A stretch of 64,000 nucleotides of DNA from Dehalococcoidia bacterium (GCA_011170375.1 DUEV01000001.1:62001-126000), one strand, 5' to 3'; counted from the stretch's first letter, positions 23,409 through 32,498 are shown. Notes: a model not told the origin generated them from the letters alone. Translations and numbers: made by a program.

Positions 23409-25061
23409 CTAGCGTGTGGGCTTGAAGCGATATAGGGCGTTGCCAATATCACCTGTGACATATATGTACCCTGTTGATCCGACAGCTACGCCGCTGAATC
23501 CCCATGTAGGAGGATACCCTGGAACGCCTTCAGCACCAAGTTCTAGGTCATCGACTACAATGCTGACTGTATTATTATCAAGGTCTATTCGAGAGAGTTG
23601 ACCAACTCCGCTCTCGACGACAAGCAGACTCCCGTCCAAGTTTACAGCAAGGCCTTCTGGATAAGATAGCCCTGTCGCTACCGGAGTCATTGTAGGTGCT
23701 CCATCGGTTACAATTTGATATACGATACCAGTAGCCCATTCGCAAACCCAGAGGTCATCTTCGGTTGCTGCCAGACCAGTAGGCACCAAAAGTCCGGTAG
23801 CTATAGTGGAATTATCGCTTGCACGAACGACGCTCCCGGTCATAAGTTCGGCTACGACGATATCTCCCTGAAATCCAATTGCGTTCAACGGTACAGCAAA
23901 GGCAGGGTAATCATCTACCACAGTACCAGTCTCAGGATTCCAGACCTGAACTTCATTGGAAAACCACGATGACAAAATCAAATTATCTCCATATGTTGAA
24001 ACTGTCTGTGGACTCGTGATACCGGGAACACCAAGATAATGGTGATAAATACTTATCGGTCTGCCAGTTCTTCCATCGAATTCACGCAGTGTCCAGAGGT
24101 CACCCACAAATACAGATTCACCCCCATCGGAATTAGGCATTATTGCGACGCCTCCCGGTGCAGTCATGCCATCTTTACTGACTGTCCTCATTTTTCCGCT
24201 TGAGAGGACCTGATGAATGGATCCATCTTGGGCCTGAGAAACAAATAGGCGGTCGTGAGAATCAAACGCAAGGTTGTCCAAACCACCAAGGCCGGTAGCA
24301 ATGATCTCCTTGTTCCCAGTCTCTACATCAACACGTAAGATTTCTCCAGTCATATGGTCGACCACATACAGATCCCCATGCGAGTTGAACTTCACGGCTG
24401 CCGGGATGCCAAAGCCTTCGGCCACCGTCACCATTTCCAATGGGACAGCGTCAACATCGATACTGACTACACGACCTTCAGTCCAGACAGGACAATACAG
24501 AAGTCCATCCGGTCCGAAGTCCATGCCATTTAGGAATCCTAGCCAATCGGTCGAGATTAACGTTGGCGAACTAACAAGATTTGGATCAAGTTCGTACAGC
24601 CCATCTCCTAGGAAATCAAGAGCGACAAACAGACGGCCATCGTCAGAAAAAGTAATGGGATTGACACCTAAAGCTACGAATTGTGTACTAAGATTACCTT
24701 CTGGATCCAACCTACTCACACAACCCGTTAGAATATCCGTCCAGTAAAGAGAACCATCAGGACCGAATGCAAGGTCGTCTGGTGCTTGGACGCCATCGGC
24801 AGTATCAAGCCTGTCTATTATACTACCTGACTTCGGGTCCATAATCATTATTTCCCTACCTACAGCACTTGCGATGTACAACATGTCGTTCTCATCAAAC
24901 ATGATGCCATTGGATCCATGGATAGGAGACCCTTGAACAAGTACCTTACCTAGCCCGTTGAAAGGCGCTTTTGTTTTTTTCGCTGAAGTCGCATCACTGA
25001 CTAGCAAGGATCCAGCAACTAGAGCTATAACAACCATAACTAGAAGTGTTATTTTCTTCAT
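23409..25061 (-). CDS. Secreted beta-propeller (SMP-30/NHL-like) protein
   Basis: The 550-residue protein has a Sec signal peptide (MKKITLLVMVVIALVAGSLLVSDATSA, residues 1-27), then repeated blades of the form DLAFGPDGSLYWTD, GMDFGPDGLLYCP, VKFNSHGDLYVVDH, LAFDSHDRLFVSQ and GLAVNLDGSLLVVESG. These indicate one or two six/seven-bladed propellers, possibly calcium-dependent lactonase-like or ligand-binding. No enzyme-specific residue set can be assigned. AGAGGAGATTTTGG precedes the ATG. Upstream lies the promoter-leader-terminator element at 25138-25294, so expression is likely controlled by premature termination, or the element is an independent RNA gene. Confidence 0.82.
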   Translation of the reverse strand: MKKITLLVMVVIALVAGSLLVSDATSAKKTKAPFNGLGKVLVQGSPIHGSNGIMFDENDMLYIASAVGREIMIMDPKSGSIIDRLDTADGVQAPDDLAFGPDGSLYWTDILTGCVSRLDPEGNLSTQFVALGVNPITFSDDGRLFVALDFLGDGLYELDPNLVSSPTLISTDWLGFLNGMDFGPDGLLYCPVWTEGRVVSIDVDAVPLEMVTVAEGFGIPAAVKFNSHGDLYVVDHMTGEILRVDVETGNKEIIATGLGGLDNLAFDSHDRLFVSQAQDGSIHQVLSSGKMRTVSKDGMTAPGGVAIMPNSDGGESVFVGDLWTLREFDGRTGRPISIYHHYLGVPGITSPQTVSTYGDNLILSSWFSNEVQVWNPETGTVVDDYPAFAVPLNAIGFQGDIVVAELMTGSVVRASDNSTIATGLLVPTGLAATEDDLWVCEWATGIVYQIVTDGAPTMTPVATGLSYPEGLAVNLDGSLLVVESGVGQLSRIDLDNNTVSIVVDDLELGAEGVPGYPPTWGFSGVAVGSTGYIYVTGDIGNALYRFKPTR

Positions 25062-25107
25062 CCAAAATCTCCTCTTAGAAGTATTGTTAGGTTAACATTT
25101 AGGTAGT

Positions 25108-25128
25108 TGCTTCAATAGGTATCACCTC
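25108..25128 (-). promoter_or_regulatory. Full-length Shine-Dalgarno with micro-ORF start
   Basis: AAAGGAGGTGAT, a very long match to the 16S anti-SD, lies just after the terminator of the leader element. It is followed at 7-nt spacing by TTG AAG CAA CTA CCT AAA TGT TAA (peptide MKQLPKC). It sits about 40 nt before the propeller gene's own start and may couple translation or protect the transcript. Confidence 0.35.
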
Positions 25129-25137
25129 CTTTTCGAA

Positions 25138-25259
25138 TAAAAAGAGCACCAGTCACCGCCATTCATCTAGCGATTCTGGTGCCCTCAATCTTCCACCGCC
25201 CACCTCCCGACTTATTCCACAAGAGGTCGGGTATGGTTGGGTATTAGTATTGTACTGGG
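25138..25259 (-). ncRNA. Leader/sRNA element, copy A
   Basis: Predicted transcript from about 25259 to a Rho-independent terminator (GCACCAG at 25182-25176, CTGGTGC at 25152-25146, then CTCTTTTT). Inside is a CCCGAC ... GTCGGG hairpin and a purine tract GGGAGGTGGGCGGTGG. A sister copy lies at 53626-53766, matching along almost its whole length apart from a 15-20 nt indel. In the terminator stem a G-C pair in A is an A-U pair in B, which supports an RNA rather than a protein. It could be an attenuating leader for the propeller gene or a free-standing small RNA. I know no family with this sequence. Confidence 0.65.
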
Positions 25260-25265
25260 GAGTTG

Positions 25266-25294
25266 ATTGTAATCCTTTGAGTGGTTGTTGTCAA
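25266..25294 (-). promoter_or_regulatory. Promoter of leader element copy A
   Basis: Reverse strand: TTGACA (25294-25289), 17 bp, TACAAT (25271-25266). The hexamers and most of the spacer are shared with copy B. Confidence 0.8.
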
Positions 25295-25341
25295 TATGGT
25301 AAACGTGGGAAGTCAAAGGGGGCATTGTCATCAATACACCC

Positions 25342-25370
25342 TTGACATCACCTCGGTTTACCTCTAGACT
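25342..25370 (+). promoter_or_regulatory. Promoter of the kinase/ATPase gene
   Basis: TTGACA (25342-25347), 17 bp, TAGACT (25365-25370). The start of transcription would be near 25377, leaving a short leader before GTG 25403. Confidence 0.75.
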
Positions 25371-25402
25371 GTGGGCACCGAACTCGTGCTTAAGAGTGAG
25401 TC

Positions 25403-28400
25403 GTGAAGTGCCCAAAATGTCAGACAGAAAATCCTGAAGATGCCAAGTTTTGCCGAGGATGTGGTCAAACACTCGAAATCGAACTCACGTGCCCGCAGTG
25501 CGGGCATAAGAATCTCCCAGGCAGTAGCTTCTGCAACAAATGTGGCCACTCTCTATCTGAGCCGACACCCACACCAACTCCCGAAACACCCCTCTCCCCC
25601 GAACCCACCTCCTTCGCTGATGGACGTTACCAGGTTAAGCAGCTCCTCGGTGAAGGTGGCAAGAAGAGAGTATACCTCGTCCATGACAACACATTGGACC
25701 GTGACGTTGCCTTTGCTCTGATAAAGACCGAAAAGCTCGATGACGAAGCCAGAACCCGTATCAAGCGTGAGGCTCAGGCTATGGGACGACTCGGTGACCA
25801 TCCCAATATCATGACCATCCATGACTTCGGAGACCACGAAGGCCAACCCTACATCGTCTTACCTCTCATGTCAGGTGGTGATGTTGAGGGGCTTATCGAG
25901 AAGGCACCAGAGCACAGACTTCCACTGGAGCAGGCAATCAGCATCACCAAGTCAGTTTGTCAGGGACTGGAGTTTGCCCACTCGAAGGGTATCATTCATA
26001 GGGACCTTAAACCGGGTAACGTCTGGATGAGTGCCGATGGTACCGCCAAGATAGGTGATTTCGGTCTGGCAGTAGCTGTTGACCTATCACGTCTTACTCA
26101 GGAAGGGATGATGGTAGGTACAGCCTCTTACATGCCACCAGAACAAGCAATGGGTGGAGAAGTAACAGCAAAGGCAGACCTCTACTCACTGGGGGCAATG
26201 TTATATGAGATGGTGACAGGTAGGCCACCTTTCATCGGTGATGACTGGGTAAATGTTGTCAGTCAGCATATCAACATGTCGGTAGTATCTCCCACCTGGC
26301 ATAGGGCTGACCTACCAGCGGGGCTGGAGGTACTCATCCTGCAACTACTGGAGAAGGTCCCTGAGAAGCGGCCTACCTCAGCTGGTGACGTTCTTAAAGC
26401 CCTGGAGTCCATAGAAGCCGGTAAGGTTGAGAAGGAACCATCACAGGTAACCACTGCTCCTGAAAGTAGCCCGCTTTACCGGAAAGTATTCGTAGGACGA
26501 GAACCCGAACAGAAGCAGTTACAGGCTGCCTTTGATGGTGCCATGTCGGGACAGGGTGCTTTGATGATGGTGGTGGGAGAGCCGGGTATCGGTAAGACCG
26601 CCCTCTGCGAGCAGCTGGCCACCTATGTAACACTGAGAGGTGGTAAATATCTCGTTGGTCATTGCTACGAAGAAGGGTCACTGTCACTACCTTACCTGGC
26701 CTTCGTTGAGGCGATGCGTTCCTATGTTCTCACCAGGGAGACCAGAGACCTGAGAAAAGAGCTGGGTACAGGGGCAGCTGATGTTGCCCGTATCGTCTCC
26801 GAAATAAGGGAGAAACTCAAGGTAGAGCCAAGACCACCTGAGAGTCCCGAGGAAGAGCGCTACCGTCTATTTCAGGCAGTCACCAGTTTTCTCACCAATG
26901 CTGCTAAAGTCCAGCCGATGCTGATTATCTTGGAGGACCTTCACGACTCCGACAAGGGTACTCTGGAGATGCTGACCCATGTCTCCCGTAACCTGTCGGG
27001 TGCCAGGCTCTTGGTTGTCGGTACCTACCGTGATGTAGAGGTAGATAGGACACATCCCCTATCAGCAGCACTGGCTGAGTTAAGACGTGTTGCCACCTTT
27101 GGCCGTGTCCTCTTGCGTGGTCTCAATGCTGATGAAGTAAGAAGGATGCTGGAGAGTATCACTAGAGAAGAAGTACCTTGGAGCTTAGCTGAAGCAGTAC
27201 ATCGTCAGACCGAAGGAAATCCCCTGTTCGTGCAGGAGGTGGTGCGTTACCTGGTTGAAGAAGGCCTTATCAGCCGCGAAGAAGGACAGTGGAAGGCTAC
27301 ACAACTAGAAATGAGTATTCCAGAGGGACTACGGGATGTAGTAGGTAAGCGCCTCTCTGGTCTGAGTCAGGAGTGTAACCGAATACTATCCATTGCCTCT
27401 GTTATCGGCAGGGAGTTCCGGCTAGCAGTACTGCAAAAAGTAGCTGACATATCCGATGATGAGTTGTTTGCTGCCCTGGAGGAGGCTAAGGGGGCGGCCG
27501 TGGTGGAGGAGCGCTCTGCCGTAGGAGCAGCGGTGACCTACCGCTTTACCCACGCCTTCTTCCGCCAGAACCTTTATGAAGAGATTATTGCCCCGAGGCG
27601 GATTCGACTCCACCAGCAGGTAGGACAGGCGCTGGAAGAGGTCTATACCAGGCGTTTAGAGGAGCACGCCGCCGAGCTAGCTGAGCACTTTTCCTATTCT
27701 CCTGACCTCGCCGACCTGAGTAAGGCAGTCAGCTATGGTGAGATGGCCGCACAACGGGCACTGGATGTCTACGCCTTTGGTGAGGCAGTGCGGCTGCTGG
27801 AGCAGGCGCTCAAGGTGCAGGAGGTGCTTGACCCTGATGATAAGACGAAGCGGTGTGATTTACTCCTGACCTTATGCGAGGCGTTGCTCTGGGCAGGGCA
27901 GTCCCGGCATGTTCTCGACGTTGAAACCCCGGCGGCCTTCAAGCTAGCTGAGGATATTGGTGATAACGAACGTGCGTCCACGGTCTGCCAGCTGGCTATT
28001 AGGGCACTGAGCTATTACGGGGCTGGCCCGGCATATGGAACTGCCGAGGCAGCCCAATGGACAGAGCGGGCTGACCGCTACGCCAAACCAGACACCGTAG
28101 AGCGGGCCTGGGCTGATATGAGTCTGGGAACGGTGCAACTCAATGCTGGTCATCTCAGGACGGCGGTTCGTCTATCGAGGAATGCCCTTGATCTGGCCCG
28201 TCGTCTGGGTGACCCGGAACTCTTCTGGTGGGCCGCAGCACTGTACCTTTTCATAGCATCTGCACCACAGCATGCCGATGAGCGGTTGCATTTGGCAGGT
28301 CAATTGATGCAGGCATCGCGTAAAGGGGTACGAATGCTAATAGCAATGTGGGGACTTTTTATGGTGGGCCATGCCTTCTTGGAGGCAGGACAGCGCGAGC

Positions 28401-29203
28401 ATGCCGAAAGTGCCTGGGACGAGCATCGGGAGTGGGCTGAGCGTACCGGACAGATAAACCTCGTTCGACAAGCGATGGACCACGAGATTATCATGGCCAC
28501 AATCGACGGGCGTTTTGAAGATGCCTCCGAGATAGACAAACGGCGAATAGCCCTTGGTGAAGAGAGGGGGCCTGAAAGGAGTGGTAGAGAACTTGGCCAT
28601 TTTCGAAATCTACTCTACTTGGGGAGGGACATCGACGCCTTTTATGACTCGCTTAAGTTTAGCTCTCAGGACCAATGGACGTTCGGAAACAGAATTCTCT
28701 GCCCAGCATACTTGGGCCGTAAGGATGAAGTAGCAACAATGCTGGAACAGGCAGTTTTAAACCGACCTGGCATAGGCTCGGCTGAAGATGAAGCGGCATC
28801 GCAGTTCGATATTCCATGCCTTGAGGCTGCTGTTCTGGTGGAACATCGAGAGGCAGCCGAATTGCTATTAGGTAGACTGGCTGGCAGCGGGGTCCGTACA
28901 GGTGGCAGGTTTGCAGTCACGTGTGTAGACCGCCACTTAGGAGCCGCTGCTGCCCTACTTGATAGACCCGAAGAAGCCCGCAACCACTATCAAGAAGCAA
29001 TTAGAGTCGCCACTGACATGAGATTCCGCCCAGAGCTGGCCCTCACACGCCTCCAGCTCGCTGAACTGCTCCTGAAGCACTACCCTGACGAGAAGTCAGA
29101 TGCCCTTGAGCACCTTGACTTCGCCATCAATGAGTTCCGCGAGATGAAGATGCAGCCCTCACTGGAGAGGGCATTGAGGCATAAGGAGATACTGGGGGCG
29201 TAG
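25403..29203 (+). CDS. Zinc-ribbon / Ser-Thr kinase / ATPase / TPR signalling protein
   Basis: A 1266-residue multidomain regulator. Residues 1-50 contain two zinc ribbons (CPKC ... CRGC and CPQC ... CNKC), then a Pro/Thr linker. Residues 75-335 are a Hanks-type kinase with HRDLKPGN (Asp 201), DFGLA (219-223), GTASYMPPEQ and a usable AIK-like lysine in FALIK. The glycine loop is GEGGKKRVY, lacking the usual third Gly. Residues 360-about 620 are an AAA/STAND-type ATPase with Walker A GEPGIGKT (392-399) and Walker B LIILEDLHD. The rest is alpha-helical TPR-like repeats. It is soluble. Large kinase-ATPase-TPR proteins of this kind are frequent in Chloroflexota; ligand and target are unknown. The cyclophilin-like gene follows after 1 nt. 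Confidence 0.9.
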   Translation: MKCPKCQTENPEDAKFCRGCGQTLEIELTCPQCGHKNLPGSSFCNKCGHSLSEPTPTPTPETPLSPEPTSFADGRYQVKQLLGEGGKKRVYLVHDNTLDRDVAFALIKTEKLDDEARTRIKREAQAMGRLGDHPNIMTIHDFGDHEGQPYIVLPLMSGGDVEGLIEKAPEHRLPLEQAISITKSVCQGLEFAHSKGIIHRDLKPGNVWMSADGTAKIGDFGLAVAVDLSRLTQEGMMVGTASYMPPEQAMGGEVTAKADLYSLGAMLYEMVTGRPPFIGDDWVNVVSQHINMSVVSPTWHRADLPAGLEVLILQLLEKVPEKRPTSAGDVLKALESIEAGKVEKEPSQVTTAPESSPLYRKVFVGREPEQKQLQAAFDGAMSGQGALMMVVGEPGIGKTALCEQLATYVTLRGGKYLVGHCYEEGSLSLPYLAFVEAMRSYVLTRETRDLRKELGTGAADVARIVSEIREKLKVEPRPPESPEEERYRLFQAVTSFLTNAAKVQPMLIILEDLHDSDKGTLEMLTHVSRNLSGARLLVVGTYRDVEVDRTHPLSAALAELRRVATFGRVLLRGLNADEVRRMLESITREEVPWSLAEAVHRQTEGNPLFVQEVVRYLVEEGLISREEGQWKATQLEMSIPEGLRDVVGKRLSGLSQECNRILSIASVIGREFRLAVLQKVADISDDELFAALEEAKGAAVVEERSAVGAAVTYRFTHAFFRQNLYEEIIAPRRIRLHQQVGQALEEVYTRRLEEHAAELAEHFSYSPDLADLSKAVSYGEMAAQRALDVYAFGEAVRLLEQALKVQEVLDPDDKTKRCDLLLTLCEALLWAGQSRHVLDVETPAAFKLAEDIGDNERASTVCQLAIRALSYYGAGPAYGTAEAAQWTERADRYAKPDTVERAWADMSLGTVQLNAGHLRTAVRLSRNALDLARRLGDPELFWWAAALYLFIASAPQHADERLHLAGQLMQASRKGVRMLIAMWGLFMVGHAFLEAGQREHAESAWDEHREWAERTGQINLVRQAMDHEIIMATIDGRFEDASEIDKRRIALGEERGPERSGRELGHFRNLLYLGRDIDAFYDSLKFSSQDQWTFGNRILCPAYLGRKDEVATMLEQAVLNRPGIGSAEDEAASQFDIPCLEAAVLVEHREAAELLLGRLAGSGVRTGGRFAVTCVDRHLGAAAALLDRPEEARNHYQEAIRVATDMRFRPELALTRLQLAELLLKHYPDEKSDALEHLDFAINEFREMKMQPSLERALRHKEILGA

Positions 29204-29204
29204 G

Positions 29205-29579
29205 ATGACGAAAATAATTCACATAAAAAGCAACAATATTGAACTCGAAGGTATATTGAATGATACGGATACAGCTCAAGCTATCTGGGATATACTGCCT
29301 GTCGAAACTGAAGTAAAAATGTGGGGGGATGAAATTTACTTTCGTATCCCGCTAGACTTACCACTAGAACAAGGGCAGGAAATAGTAGAACTTGGAGATT
29401 TAGGCTATTGGCCTATTGGTAGCGCTTTCTGTATTTTCTTCGGACCAACACCTATGAGCCATGGGGATGAGATAAGACCAGCTAGTGCTGTAACTGTGTT
29501 CGGTAAAGTCGTAGGAGATGCTGCAGTTCTAAAAGGTATTTCTGCTGACTCAATGATATCCGTAACACAGAAGACTTAA
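29205..29579 (+). CDS. Cyclophilin-like fold protein (TM1367/DUF369 type)
   Basis: The 124-residue protein matches the small cyclophilin-like family of unknown function: a beta-rich start (IIHIKSNNIELEGILND), IWDILPVETEVKMWGDEIYFRIPL, then DLGYWPIGSAFCIFFGPTPMSHGDEIRPASAVTVFGKV. Catalytic residues of peptidyl-prolyl isomerases are not evident, so isomerase activity should not be assumed. It starts 1 nt after the kinase/ATPase stop and is surely co-transcribed, which makes a functional link with that regulator plausible. Base composition is more AT-rich than the kinase gene's. Confidence 0.8.
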   Translation: MTKIIHIKSNNIELEGILNDTDTAQAIWDILPVETEVKMWGDEIYFRIPLDLPLEQGQEIVELGDLGYWPIGSAFCIFFGPTPMSHGDEIRPASAVTVFGKVVGDAAVLKGISADSMISVTQKT

Positions 29580-29772
29580 CACCACAAAACGCAATCGATA
29601 TTAAGAAACAACTGCAATTGCCTTATTAGGAAATTACTATCAATCAATAAGGTGTAATCAATCGCCTATCACTGAGCGTAATCAACTAGTTATTGACTTT
29701 GCTATACAGCGATACTAACCTATGCAGAAGAGCTTTTGGGCACAAATCACTCGAGCTTAATAATTCCAAGAA

Positions 29773-29943
29773 CTATTCAAGTGAACGTGTAGATTTATCC
29801 TTGGGACGTTTCAATAGCGCTTGCCAATATGTCTCATCTCGAATACGGTCATGTGATACTTGGTTACTATCCGATATGTATTTCAGTAACTGGTCGAAAG
29901 AATCAAATTCTCTTCTGGCTCGCCGATAGTCTAGTATACCCAT
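29773..29943 (-). CDS. Possible small protein, 56 aa
   Basis: A reverse-strand frame begins MGILDYRRARREFDSFDQLL and continues KYISDSNQVSHDRIRDETYWQALLKRPKDKS. It looks like a compact charged helical protein, with AGGAAG just upstream of the ATG. No family is recognised. It lies in an otherwise gene-poor stretch and could equally be a remnant. Confidence 0.35.
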   Translation of the reverse strand: MGILDYRRARREFDSFDQLLKYISDSNQVSHDRIRDETYWQALLKRPKDKSTRSLE

Positions 29944-30417
29944 ATCTTCCTATCAACTTTAATATTATATGCCGATGTTAGGGAGGTATAAGTGGCTCGA
30001 AATAGTGCACCGTAAGTCCTAGATTTTTCTTACCTACCCGCCTATCTTTATCACTTAATCAACGCACAGTTGGTCAGTACTGCCAGTATCCGCTGTCTAT
30101 ACACCATGCGTGCCATATCTGCCGACATCTGATTCTCTGAGATGTTGAAATGTTGTACATTGAATTCAGAACTGTATGCAAAATGTACATTGAAATGCAG
30201 CAGAATCAATATCTGCTGTGGTTTTGGTGGGGGAATAACATCTTATATAGTAATTGCGGAGGCGAGCGGAGCGAGCCGGAGCAATTACGTTGACTGTGGT
30301 GGTATATGACTGCTAGTTACTGTCAATTCGTCGGATGTTATGAATGTGGTGAGTCCTCATAAGAGATTTAGTTCGGCCGATAGGTTAATTAGGCAAGTTA
30401 AGTCATATTATGCCAAA
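29944..30417. other. Gene-poor stretch with a palindrome and short direct repeats
   Basis: No credible gene. TGTACATTGAA occurs twice, at 30154-30164 and 30184-30194. A large dyad at 30250-30288, GTAATTGC ... GCAATTAC, encloses GGCGAGCGGAGCGAGCC. That core is self-complementary and much richer in GC than its surroundings. Confidence 0.5.
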
Positions 30418-30785
30418 CTATTGCTTACCGTGGCAATATTTATACTTCTTGCCACTTCCGCAAGGGCATGGGTCATTTCGACCAACTTTAGGTATCTGCG
30501 GTGGCTTTGTTGTTGCCATTATATTACCCGGAAAGATAGTACCCTCCATTTTGGGTTTCCTGTTTGACATTTTAGGATTAAGTGTTTTCAGCACCTCATG
30601 TGCGATTTGCCGAACAGCAGCTTTCTCCGGACCTTCAAGTGGAATATCGCCTCTTGGACCGCGATATCTCCAAGCAAGTGAGTTGCCACGTGATAGATTG
30701 GCATACTTTTCATCAAGAACTGGATCTACGTGAGCGCCCCCGTCTTTGTTAGCTACAGCAAGTATTAAGTCTCTTCGACATAATA
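30418..30785 (-). pseudogene. 3' remnant of a SEC-C motif protein
   Basis: About 120 codons remain of the end of a gene: [28 protein letters not shown], then a tail finishing with the zinc-binding SEC-C motif [22 protein letters not shown]-type sequence (Cys-x-Cys ... Cys-His). Upstream of about 30785 the frame runs into the palindromic repeat R5 and stops resembling protein, although it stays open to 31131. There is no start codon or ribosome site, so the 5' part was lost or replaced when the repeat arrived. Confidence 0.7.
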
Positions 30786-30942
30786 AGGGGAGCTTAAGAG
30801 GAGCGAAGACTCTAATATTTAAGGGGAGTTTTAGAGGGCGCAGCCCTCTAAATATTAATCTTCCCCTTCCCCTCTGGGGAAGGGGGACACAGGGCCCGCC
30901 TGCCATAGTCCCGGAGGGACGGCTGGCAGGGGATGGGGCCAG
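30785..30942. repeat. GC-rich palindromic repeat R5 (long form)
   Basis: Consecutive hairpins include TAGAGGGC-GCA-GCCCTCTA, CCCCTTCCCC-TCT-GGGGAAGGGG and a GCCTGCC ... GGCTGGC arm pair with ACAGGGCCC. It closely matches R12 at 56541-56700. It abuts the broken SEC-C gene. Confidence 0.75.
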
Positions 30943-31017
30943 CACTATCGAACAGGTGGTGTGAGACAAACAGGGAAATCCCAGAATGTCCGTCGTCGTA
31001 TAATCAGGCACAATTAC

Positions 31018-31047
31018 TTGAACTCTACTATTTCTGAAGTGTAGCAT
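31018..31047 (+). promoter_or_regulatory. Possible promoter of the CoA-transferase pair
   Basis: TTGAAC (31018-31023), 18 bp, TAGCAT (31042-31047), followed by a leader ending in GGGGAG before ATG 31084. Confidence 0.4.
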
Positions 31048-31083
31048 AGGAGGGACACCATGTAGATAATACAGGGGAGTAGT

Positions 31084-31773
31084 ATGGACAAAATACTTTC
31101 GAGTCCAGAAGAAGCGGTTGCGGATATTCAAGATGGCAGCACCATCATGTTCGGTGGTTTTGGCGTAGCCGGAATCCCGTTTACGCTTATCAAGGCACTC
31201 TATGAAAAGGGCACGAAGGGCATTACGGCGATAACGAACAGCCCCGGTGGGCGGCTGGAGGACTTCGATTTATCTATTCTTTTTCAGAAGCGGCAGATAA
31301 GAAAGGTGGTAGCTTCATACCCTGTCTATGCGGGCAAAGTAAACGCTTTTGAAGGGCTTTACCTCAAGGGGGAGGTGGAACTTGAAATCGTCCCGCAGGG
31401 GACGTTCGCCGAGAGGATTCGGGCTGGTGGGGCCGGTATTCCCGGTTTCTATACGCCGACCGGTGTCGGTACGGTTGCCGAGGAAGGCAAGGAGAAGAAG
31501 GTATTTGATGGTAAGGAGTATCTATTGGAACTGGCGCTCCGGGCCGACTTTGCCCTGATTAAGGCCCACAAGGCTGACAGGATGGGGAACCTCACCTACC
31601 GTATGACTGCGCGTAACTTCAATCCTTTGATGGCGACGGCAGCAGCCGTCACTATCGCCGAAGTCGATGAGATTGTAGAGGTCGGTGAACTGGATCCTGA
31701 GTCAGTTGTCACGCCCGGCATCTACGTTAATTGTGTTATAAAGGGAGAAAAGTATGACGTTGGGTTTAAGTAG
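31084..31773 (+). CDS. 3-oxoacid CoA-transferase, subunit A
   Basis: The alpha subunit of a succinyl-CoA or acetyl/butyryl-CoA:acetoacetate-type CoA-transferase, which moves CoA between acids. The 229-residue protein has [69 protein letters not shown] and a C-terminal [12 protein letters not shown]. The glutamate nucleophile is in the B subunit, encoded next with a 20-nt overlap. Exact acyl specificity cannot be read from sequence. Confidence 0.93.
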   Translation: MDKILSSPEEAVADIQDGSTIMFGGFGVAGIPFTLIKALYEKGTKGITAITNSPGGRLEDFDLSILFQKRQIRKVVASYPVYAGKVNAFEGLYLKGEVELEIVPQGTFAERIRAGGAGIPGFYTPTGVGTVAEEGKEKKVFDGKEYLLELALRADFALIKAHKADRMGNLTYRMTARNFNPLMATAAAVTIAEVDEIVEVGELDPESVVTPGIYVNCVIKGEKYDVGFK

Positions 31774-32416
31774 GGAACTGGTTGCGCTGCGGGCAGCCAG
31801 AGAGCTTAAAAGTGGGCAGTACGTAAATCTTGGTATTGGCCTGCCCACACTGGTATCGAATTTCATCCCAGAAGATGGGGGGGTGGTGCTTCACAGCGAG
31901 AACGGTGCCCTGGGATTCGGTCATATCGCGGACGAAGAGGAGATGGATATCGACCTCGTTAATGCCAGTTCGCAGCCGTTGACCCTGAAGCCCGGTGCGG
32001 CCTTTTTCGATAGCGCCCTGGCTTTTGGAATGATTAGGGGAGGGCATGTTGACGTGACGGTGCTCGGTGCGTATCAGGTCTCGGAAAAGGGTGACCTGGC
32101 TAACTGGATGGTTACGGATAGAAGGGTCGGTAGTATCGGTGGGAGTATGGACCTAGTGAGCGGGGCCGGGAGCGTCATCGCCGTCATGGAGCATACAACC
32201 CGCTCCGGTGAGCACAGGATTGTCAACGAATGCACCTATCCACTAACCGGGCGTGGAGTAGTAAATACCATTATTACCAACCTGGCAGTAATTGAGGTCA
32301 CGCCAAAAGGACTTTTACTCCGAGAGGTGGCCCCCTCGGTCACGGTTGATGATGTCCAGGCCGCCACCGAGCCCAGACTCCTGCTTGCTGAAGACCTTCG
32401 AGAGATGGAGTTGTAA
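31754..32416 (+). CDS. 3-oxoacid CoA-transferase, subunit B
   Basis: The catalytic beta subunit (220 residues). HSENGALGFG carries the expected catalytic Glu of the SENG motif, after a glycine-rich VNLGIGLPTLVSNFIP. GGHVDVTVLGAYQVSEKGDLANWM, GGSMDLVSGAG and MEHTTRSGEHRIVNECTYPLTG follow, all normal for the family. It overlaps subunit A by 20 nt, with its own site AAGGGAGAAAAGT before the ATG. Together the two could feed ketone-body or branched-chain keto-acid metabolism. Confidence 0.94.
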   Translation: MTLGLSRELVALRAARELKSGQYVNLGIGLPTLVSNFIPEDGGVVLHSENGALGFGHIADEEEMDIDLVNASSQPLTLKPGAAFFDSALAFGMIRGGHVDVTVLGAYQVSEKGDLANWMVTDRRVGSIGGSMDLVSGAGSVIAVMEHTTRSGEHRIVNECTYPLTGRGVVNTIITNLAVIEVTPKGLLLREVAPSVTVDDVQAATEPRLLLAEDLREMEL

Positions 32417-32452
32417 TCGTTTCATCCGCGACAGAAACATTGTAATTTTCCT

Positions 32453-32481
32453 TTGACAAGGATGTACCGTAATGGTAATCT
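32453..32481 (+). promoter_or_regulatory. guaA promoter
   Basis: TTGACA (32453-32458), 17 bp, TAATCT (32476-32481). Transcription would begin near 32488, after the upstream in-frame ATG at 32472, which supports ATG 32499 as the guaA start. Confidence 0.65.
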
Positions 32482-32498
32482 TTGGTAAGCAGGGGGGA

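Noticed and set aside
25190-25240. Small conserved peptide encoded in leader element copies A and B
   Set aside because: Frames starting at the shared GGGAGGTGG end at different places in the two copies and are broken by changes, so the element looks non-coding.
30786-31131. N-terminal extension of the SEC-C protein frame through repeat R5
   Set aside because: The translation is just the palindromic repeat read as protein; no start site or family resemblance.
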